From: Streptomyces sp. R302
GTDB taxonomy: Bacteria > Actinomycetota > Actinomycetes > Streptomycetales > Streptomycetaceae
DNA: 64,000 nucleotides
Direction of reading: 5' to 3'
NCBI RefSeq assembly: GCF_012927245.1
Contig: NZ_JABBGE010000001.1
Location: forward strand, 773,513-837,512
Made by a program: the position numbers and the translations under genes. Below are positions 59,200 through 64,000 of this stretch, in pieces (positions within the stretch are counted from its first letter, which is position 1; each line of letters opens with the position of its first letter). The notes below the pieces were generated by a model. It saw only the letters and a program-made list of their open reading frames with translations, made no database searches and was not told where the DNA came from.

Positions 59200-60855
59200 A
59201 TGACCCAGCACCTCGTCACCGCCGCCGCCGACGCCCCCACCACCGGCACCGACACCGGCTGGTGGAGAGACGCGGTGATCTACCAGGTCTACCCGCGCAG
59301 CTTCGCCGACGGCAACGGCGACGGCATGGGCGACCTGGAGGGCATCCGCAGCCGGCTGCCGTACCTCAAGGAGCTCGGCGTCGACGCCGTCTGGCTCTCC
59401 CCCTTCTACGCCTCCCCGCAGGCCGACGCCGGGTACGACGTCGCCGACTACCGGGCCATCGACCCGATGTTCGGCTCGCTGCTCGACGCCGACGCCCTGA
59501 TCCGCGAGGCCCACGACCTGGGCCTGCGCATCATCGTCGACCTGGTCCCCAACCACTCCTCCGACCAGCACGAGTGGTTCCAGCGCGCCCTCCGCGAGGG
59601 CCCCGGCTCCCCGCTGCGCGAGCGCTACCACTTCCGCCCCGGCAAGGGCGAGAACGGCGAACTCCCGCCCAACGACTGGGAGTCCATCTTCGGCGGCCCC
59701 GCCTGGACCCGGGTGGCCGACGGTGAGTGGTACCTCCACCTCTTCGCGCCCGAGCAGCCGGACTTCAACTGGGAGCACCCGGCGGTCCGCGACGAGTTCC
59801 GCTCGATCCTGCGCTTCTGGCTCGACATGGGCGTCGACGGCTTCCGCGTCGACGTCGCCCACGGCCTGGTCAAGGCCGCCGGCCTGCCCGACATCGGCGC
59901 CCACGACCAGCTGAAGCTGCTCGGCAACGACGTCATGCCCTTCTTCGACCAGGAGGGCGTCCACGAGATCTACCGCTCCTGGCGGCAGATCCTCGCCGAG
60001 TACGACGGACAGCGCATCCTCGTCGCCGAGGCCTGGACCCCGACCGTCGAGCGCACCGCCAACTACGTGCGCCCCGACGAGATGCACCAGGCGTTCAACT
60101 TCCAGTACCTGGGCACGCACTGGGACGCGGCAGAGCTCCGACTTGTCATCGACGCCTCGCTGGAGGCGATGCGCCCGGTCGGCGCCCCCACCACCTGGGT
60201 GCTGTCCAACCACGACGTCACCCGGCACGCCACCCGCTTCGCCAACCCGGCGGGCCTCGGCACCCAGCTGCGCACCCCCGGCGACCGCGAGCTCGGCCTG
60301 CGCCGGGCCCGCGCCGCGACCCTGCTGATGCTGGCGCTGCCCGGCTCCGCCTACGTCTACCAGGGCGAGGAGCTCGGCCTGCCGGACGTCACCGACCTGC
60401 CCGACGAGGTGCGCCAGGACCCGTCCTTCTTCCGCGCCAGCGGCCAGGACGGCTACCGCGACGGCTGCCGGGTGCCGATCCCGTGGACCGTCGAGGGCTC
60501 CTCGTACGGCTTCGGCGACGGCGGCTCCTGGCTGCCGCAGCCGGCGGCCTGGGGCGCGCTCAGCGTCGAGGCGCAGACCGGCGACCCCGGCTCCACCCTG
60601 GAGCTGTACCGCAGCGCGCTCGCCGTGCGCCGCGAGCGCCCCGAACTCGGTGCGGGCGAGGCCGTGGAGTGGCTGGAGGCACCCGAGGGTGTGCTCTCCT
60701 TCCGCCGCGACGGCTTCGTCTGCACCGCCAACACCACCGGCCGGGCCATCACCGTCCCGCTGCCCGGCCGGTATCTCCTCTCCAACGAGGGCATCAGGAT
60801 CGTCGACGACGCCGCAGAGGTGCCCGCCGACACCACCGTCTGGTGGGCGGTGTGA
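59200..60855 (+). CDS. aglA: Alpha-glucosidase, GH13
   Basis: A cytosolic GH13 alpha-glucosidase of 551 aa that splits glucose from imported maltodextrins. The (beta/alpha)8 motifs are intact: WWRDAVIYQVYPRSFAD, VDLVPNHSSDQHEWF, GFRVDVAHG with nucleophile Asp218, LVAEAW with acid/base Glu277, and LSNHDVTR with Asp339. GGGAAG precedes the ATG by about 4-5 nt. No signal peptide, consistent with action after uptake by MalEFG. The next gene (a LacI regulator) starts inside its stop. Confidence 0.94.
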   Translation: MTQHLVTAAADAPTTGTDTGWWRDAVIYQVYPRSFADGNGDGMGDLEGIRSRLPYLKELGVDAVWLSPFYASPQADAGYDVADYRAIDPMFGSLLDADALIREAHDLGLRIIVDLVPNHSSDQHEWFQRALREGPGSPLRERYHFRPGKGENGELPPNDWESIFGGPAWTRVADGEWYLHLFAPEQPDFNWEHPAVRDEFRSILRFWLDMGVDGFRVDVAHGLVKAAGLPDIGAHDQLKLLGNDVMPFFDQEGVHEIYRSWRQILAEYDGQRILVAEAWTPTVERTANYVRPDEMHQAFNFQYLGTHWDAAELRLVIDASLEAMRPVGAPTTWVLSNHDVTRHATRFANPAGLGTQLRTPGDRELGLRRARAATLLMLALPGSAYVYQGEELGLPDVTDLPDEVRQDPSFFRASGQDGYRDGCRVPIPWTVEGSSYGFGDGGSWLPQPAAWGALSVEAQTGDPGSTLELYRSALAVRRERPELGAGEAVEWLEAPEGVLSFRRDGFVCTANTTGRAITVPLPGRYLLSNEGIRIVDDAAEVPADTTVWWAV

Positions 60856-61910
60856 CGATCCCCCCGCCGCGGGGCACCGGCAACGGCGCCCCGCGGCTCG
60901 CGGACATTGCGGCCCAGTCCGGGGTCAGCGAGGCCACCGTCAGCCGGGTCCTCAACGGCAAGGCGGGGGTGGCCGGCGCGACCCGGCACAAGGTGCTCGC
61001 GGCGCTCGACGTGCTCGGCTACGAGCGTCCCGTACGGCTCAAACGCCGCAGCGCGGGCCTCGTCGGGCTCGTCGTGCCCGAGCTGACCAACCCGATCTTC
61101 CCGGCCTTCGCGCAGGTCGTCGAGCAGGTGCTGGCCGGGCACGGGTACACCCCGGTGCTCTGCACCCAGATGCCCGGCGGCGCCACCGAGGACGAGCTGG
61201 TCGACCAGCTCGTCGAGCGCGGGGTGGCCGGCATCGTCTTCCTCTCCGGGCTGCACGCGGACGCCTCCGCCGACCCGGCGCGGTACGGCCGGCTGACCGA
61301 GCGGGGCGTGCCGTACGTCCTCATCAACGGCTACCACGAGCGGATCGACGCCACCTTCGTCTCCCCGGACGACCGGGCCGCGGCCCGGATGGCCGTGCGG
61401 CACCTGGCCGAGCTGGGGCACGAGCGGATCGGCCTCGCCATCGGCCCCACCCGTTACGTGCCCTCGCGCCGCAAGGCCGAGGGCTTCGCCGCCGAGCTGT
61501 ACGAGTGCCTCGGCGTGGAGCGGGCGGAGGCCGAACGCTTCGTGCGGCCCACCCTGTTCGGCGTCGAGGGCGGGCACGCCGCCGCCGAGATCCTGCTCGA
61601 CGAGGGGTGCACCAGCATCGTCTGCGGCTCCGACCTGATGGCGCTCGGCGTCGTCCGGGCCGCCCGCGCCCGGGGCCTCGACGTGCCCCGGGACGTCTCC
61701 GTCGTCGGCTTCGACGACTCCCCGCTGATCGCCTTCACCGACCCGCCGCTGACCACCGTGCGCCAGCCCGTGCAGGCCATGGCGACGGCGGCCGTCGGCG
61801 CGCTCCTGGAGGAGATCGAGGGCAATCCGGTGCAGCGCACCGAGTTCGTCTTCCAGCCGGAGCTCGTCGTGCGCGGGTCCACCGCGCAGCCGCCGCACAC
61901 GGCTCCGTAA
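60852..61910 (+). CDS. Second LacI-family regulator, paralogue of MalR
   Basis: A 352-aa repressor with the same HTH as MalR (LADIAAQSGVSEATVSRVLN, differing at one position) and closely related effector domain (VVGFDDSPLIAFTDPPLTTV identical except one residue). GTG start overlaps aglA's stop by 4 nt, so it is the last gene of the mal operon and would be induced with it. An identical recognition helix implies the same CTTGC/GCAAG boxes as MalR. It resembles regulators of amylase genes (Reg1/MalR group). Confidence 0.92.
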   Translation: MTIPPPRGTGNGAPRLADIAAQSGVSEATVSRVLNGKAGVAGATRHKVLAALDVLGYERPVRLKRRSAGLVGLVVPELTNPIFPAFAQVVEQVLAGHGYTPVLCTQMPGGATEDELVDQLVERGVAGIVFLSGLHADASADPARYGRLTERGVPYVLINGYHERIDATFVSPDDRAAARMAVRHLAELGHERIGLAIGPTRYVPSRRKAEGFAAELYECLGVERAEAERFVRPTLFGVEGGHAAAEILLDEGCTSIVCGSDLMALGVVRAARARGLDVPRDVSVVGFDDSPLIAFTDPPLTTVRQPVQAMATAAVGALLEEIEGNPVQRTEFVFQPELVVRGSTAQPPHTAP

Positions 61911-61913
61911 CTC

Positions 61914-62020
61914 CTTGCGCAATCTCTTGCGATGGGCGTGCGCGAAGTATTGACCGCACGCCTGTACGCACCTACGGTCGCGGCTGAAAACAGTTGCTGA
62001 GAATTTCGGCAACTTCTTGC
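61914..62020. promoter_or_regulatory. Amylase promoter region with CTTGC boxes
   Basis: CTTGC occurs at 61914-61918 and 61926-61930 (again 12 bp apart, on the strand opposite to the malE set) and at 62016-62020. A dyad GTTGC...GCAAC lies at 61992-62013. The region is 150 bp between the LacI paralogue and the amylase start. Binding by MalR or its paralogue is inferred. Confidence 0.65.
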
Positions 62021-62062
62021 GAACAGCTCTCGACACGACAGGGACGTCGTCCAGGAGGAAGC

Positions 62063-63778
62063 ATGGCAAGAAAGACCGTGGCCGCTGCACTCGCCCTCGT
62101 GGCGGGAGCCGCTGCGGCCGTCACGGCGAACGCCCCGGCCCAGGCCACCCCGCCGGGAACCAAGGACGTCACCGCGGTGATGTTCGAGTGGAACTTCGCC
62201 TCCGTGGCCCGTGAGTGCACCGACCGCCTCGGCCCCGCCGGCTACGGATACGTCCAGGTCTCCCCGCCCCAGGAGCACCTCCAGGGCAGCCAGTGGTGGA
62301 CCTCGTACCAGCCCGTCAGCTACAGGATCGCCGGCCGGCTCGGGGACCGCACCGCCTTCAAGAACATGATCGACACCTGCCACGCCGCCGGCGTGAAGGT
62401 GGTCGCGGACTCGGTCATCAACCACATGGCCAACGGCTCCGGCACGGGAACGGGCGGGACCCCGTTCTCCAAGTACGACTACCCGGGCCTCTACTCCGGC
62501 TCCGACATGGACGACTGCCGGGCCACCATCTCGAACTACCAGGACCGGGCCGACGTCCAGAACTGCGAGCTCGTCGGCCTCCCCGACCTCGACACGGGCG
62601 AGGAGTACGTCCGCGGGAAGATCGCCGGCTACCTCAACGACCTGCTCTCGCTGGGCGTCGACGGCTTCCGCGTCGACGCCGCCAAGCACATGCCGGCCGC
62701 CGACCTCGCCGCCATCAAGGCCAAGCTGACGAATCCTTCCGTCTACTGGAAGCTGGAGGCCATCCACGGCGCCGGCGAGGCCGTCTCCCCGAGCGAGTAC
62801 CTCGGCAGCGGCGACGTCCAGGAGTTCCGCTACGCCCGCGACCTCAAGCGCGTCCTGCAGAACGAGAAGCTCGCCTACCTGAAGAACTTCGGCGAGGCCT
62901 GGGGCCACATGCCCTCCGGCCAGTCCGCCGTCTTCGTCGACAACCACGACACCGAGCGCGGCGGCGACACCCTGAACTACAAGGACGGCGCGAACTACAC
63001 CCTCGCCTCCGTCTTCATGCTCGCCTGGCCCTACGGCTCCCCGGACGTCCACTCCGGCTACGAGTGGACCGACAAGGACGCCGGCCCGCCCAACGGCGGC
63101 CAGGTGAACGCCTGTTACAGCGACGGCTGGAAGTGCCAGCACGCCTGGCGCGAGATCTCCTCCATGGTCGCCTTCCGCAACACCGCCCGCGGCGAGGCCG
63201 TCACGAACTGGTGGGACAACGGCAACAACGCGATCGCGTTCGGCCGCGGCTCCAAGGCGTACGTGGCCATCAACCACGAGTCCTCCGCCCTGACCCGCAC
63301 CTTCCAGAGCTCCCTCCCGGCCGGCACCTACTGCGACGTCCAGTCGAACACCGCCGTGACCGTCAACGCCTCCGGCCAGTTCACCGCCACCCTGGGCGCC
63401 GACACCGCCCTCGCCCTGCACGTGAACGCCATGAGCTGCGGCGGCGGCACCACTCCCACCACCCCGCCGACCACGCCCCCCGCCACCACCGGCGCCTCCT
63501 TCAACGTCACCGCCACCACCGCGATGGGCCAGAACATCCACGTGGTCGGCAACCGCGCCGAGCTCGGCAACTGGGCCCCGGCCGCCGCCCTCAAGCTCGA
63601 CCCCGCCACCTACCCGGTGTGGAAGCTGACGGTGAACCTGCCCGCCGGAACGTCCTTCGAGTACAAGTACATCCGCAAGGACGCGGCCGGGAACGTCACC
63701 TGGGAGTCCGGCGCCAACCGCACCGCGACCGTCCCCGCCTCCGGCCAGGTCGTCCTGAACGACACCTTCCGCAGCTGA
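62063..63778 (+). CDS. Secreted alpha-amylase (GH13) with C-terminal starch-binding domain CBM20
   Basis: An extracellular endo-acting amylase of 571 aa. A signal peptide ([27 protein letters not shown]) is followed by the catalytic domain ([20 protein letters not shown]), with nucleophile Asp205 in GFRVDAAKH, Glu232 in KLEAIHG and Asp296 in [11 protein letters not shown] Thr/Pro linker ([15 protein letters not shown]) leads to a CBM20 domain of about 100 residues ([31 protein letters not shown]...). GGAGG is 5 nt before the ATG. It supplies maltodextrins to MalEFG. Confidence 0.95.
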   Translation: MARKTVAAALALVAGAAAAVTANAPAQATPPGTKDVTAVMFEWNFASVARECTDRLGPAGYGYVQVSPPQEHLQGSQWWTSYQPVSYRIAGRLGDRTAFKNMIDTCHAAGVKVVADSVINHMANGSGTGTGGTPFSKYDYPGLYSGSDMDDCRATISNYQDRADVQNCELVGLPDLDTGEEYVRGKIAGYLNDLLSLGVDGFRVDAAKHMPAADLAAIKAKLTNPSVYWKLEAIHGAGEAVSPSEYLGSGDVQEFRYARDLKRVLQNEKLAYLKNFGEAWGHMPSGQSAVFVDNHDTERGGDTLNYKDGANYTLASVFMLAWPYGSPDVHSGYEWTDKDAGPPNGGQVNACYSDGWKCQHAWREISSMVAFRNTARGEAVTNWWDNGNNAIAFGRGSKAYVAINHESSALTRTFQSSLPAGTYCDVQSNTAVTVNASGQFTATLGADTALALHVNAMSCGGGTTPTTPPTTPPATTGASFNVTATTAMGQNIHVVGNRAELGNWAPAAALKLDPATYPVWKLTVNLPAGTSFEYKYIRKDAAGNVTWESGANRTATVPASGQVVLNDTFRS

Positions 63779-63814
63779 GCCGAGCTGAGCTGAGCTGAGC
63801 CCCCTCCCTCCGCA

Positions 63815-63838
63815 GGGCCGCCCCGACCGGGGCGGCCC
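63815..63838. terminator. Terminator after the amylase gene
   Basis: GGGCCGCCCC and GGGGCGGCCC form a perfect 10-bp stem with a 4-nt loop (GACC), 37 bp beyond the stop, followed by a pyrimidine-rich CCTCTTCCC. Just before it lies a short (TGAGC)n tandem repeat. Confidence 0.75.
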
Positions 63839-63866
63839 CCTCTTCCCGTACCTCCAGGGAGCCCCC

Positions 63867-64000
63867 GTGATACCCAAGCGAACGGCCGTGGCGCTCGCCG
63901 CCGCCCTCGTCGCCGCCCTCGTCCCGGCCCTGCCCGCGACCGCCGCGCCCCGCCCGCCGGCCCCGCCCTCGGACCGGACCCTCGCCGCGGAACCGGCCCG
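63867..64000 (+). CDS. Exported protein, N-terminus only (probable starch-degrading enzyme)
   Basis: Only the first 44 codons are present. The frame starts GTG (V-I-P-K-R-T-A-V) with AGGGAG 6 nt upstream and encodes a signal peptide: basic start, then a long alanine/leucine/valine core and PATAAPRPP. The mature enzyme is cut off by the window end. In S. coelicolor the gene at this place beyond the mal cluster encodes a pullulanase/alpha-amylase-type protein, so that is the expectation by synteny only. Confidence 0.6.
   Translation, partial: MIPKRTAVALAAALVAALVPALPATAAPRPPAPPSDRTLAAEPA

Overview
The window is a piece of a Streptomyces (or very close actinomycete) chromosome. It has very high GC with the strong third-position GC bias of streptomycete genes, many GTG and some TTG starts, TANNNT -10 boxes 6-8 nt before start codons (leaderless mRNAs), and typical gene families: AfsR/SARP, ECF41 sigma factor, CYP157/CYP154 pair, F420 reductase and EfeUOB with a Tat-exported DyP peroxidase. 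The right-hand third (glnA2-like synthetase, glnE, malR-malEFG-aglA, amylase) agrees in gene content with the glnE/mal region I remember from S. coelicolor. I saw no rRNA, tRNA, CRISPR array, prophage or replication origin.

Layout. 1-6.2 kb: end of a Bcr-type exporter, a repeat-filled intergenic region, an Rsm22-type methyltransferase, a DDAH-type hydrolase with a TTG start, a 61-bp minisatellite, a TetR gene with its own palindrome, and a primase/polymerase-domain protein. 6.2-13.2 kb: an iron island with efeO-efeB-efeU and an extra lipoprotein under an iron box, the scrambled remains of a heme-uptake locus (hmuV and htaA pieces), a PhzF-like protein, and a heme oxygenase under a second iron box. 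13.2-20.8 kb: methionine aminopeptidase, an MFS exporter, a TetR/DUF1772/DUF4267 unit with two CTAGC operators, a complete IS5-family element plus an older IS end, and F420:NADPH oxidoreductase. 20.8-34 kb: site-2-type protease, large SARP-NB-ARC regulator, DrrAB-like ABC exporter, panB, two further MFS exporters, an unusual TetR protein with a long repeat-built N-terminus, and an EEP hydrolase.

34-52 kb: NAD synthetase (nadE), about 0.7 kb without a recognisable gene, DUF998 and alpha/beta hydrolase genes, a CBS protein, a secreted DUF305/DUF3105 operon, a glutamine-synthetase-like enzyme without the adenylylation tyrosine, GNAT and VOC genes, the CYP157-CYP154 pair without conservon genes, a PIG-L deacetylase, glnE and an ECF41 sigma factor. 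52-64 kb: an NDH-2-like flavoprotein behind a perfect TGTGA-N6-TCACA dyad, a PAP2 phosphatase, then a maltodextrin/starch regulon: divergent malR, malEFG, aglA, a second LacI paralogue, a secreted amylase with a starch-binding domain, and the start of another exported protein.

How it fits together. The mal block forms one catabolic circuit: secreted amylase makes maltodextrins, MalEFG imports them (the ATPase must be encoded elsewhere), AglA hydrolyses them, and two LacI paralogues probably read CTTGC/GCAAG boxes, many of them 12 bp apart. The iron island is a DmdR/IdeR-type regulon of elemental-iron import plus heme breakdown whose dedicated heme importer has been destroyed. Three intergenic regions share a structured repeat family, and one copy hosts the IS element.
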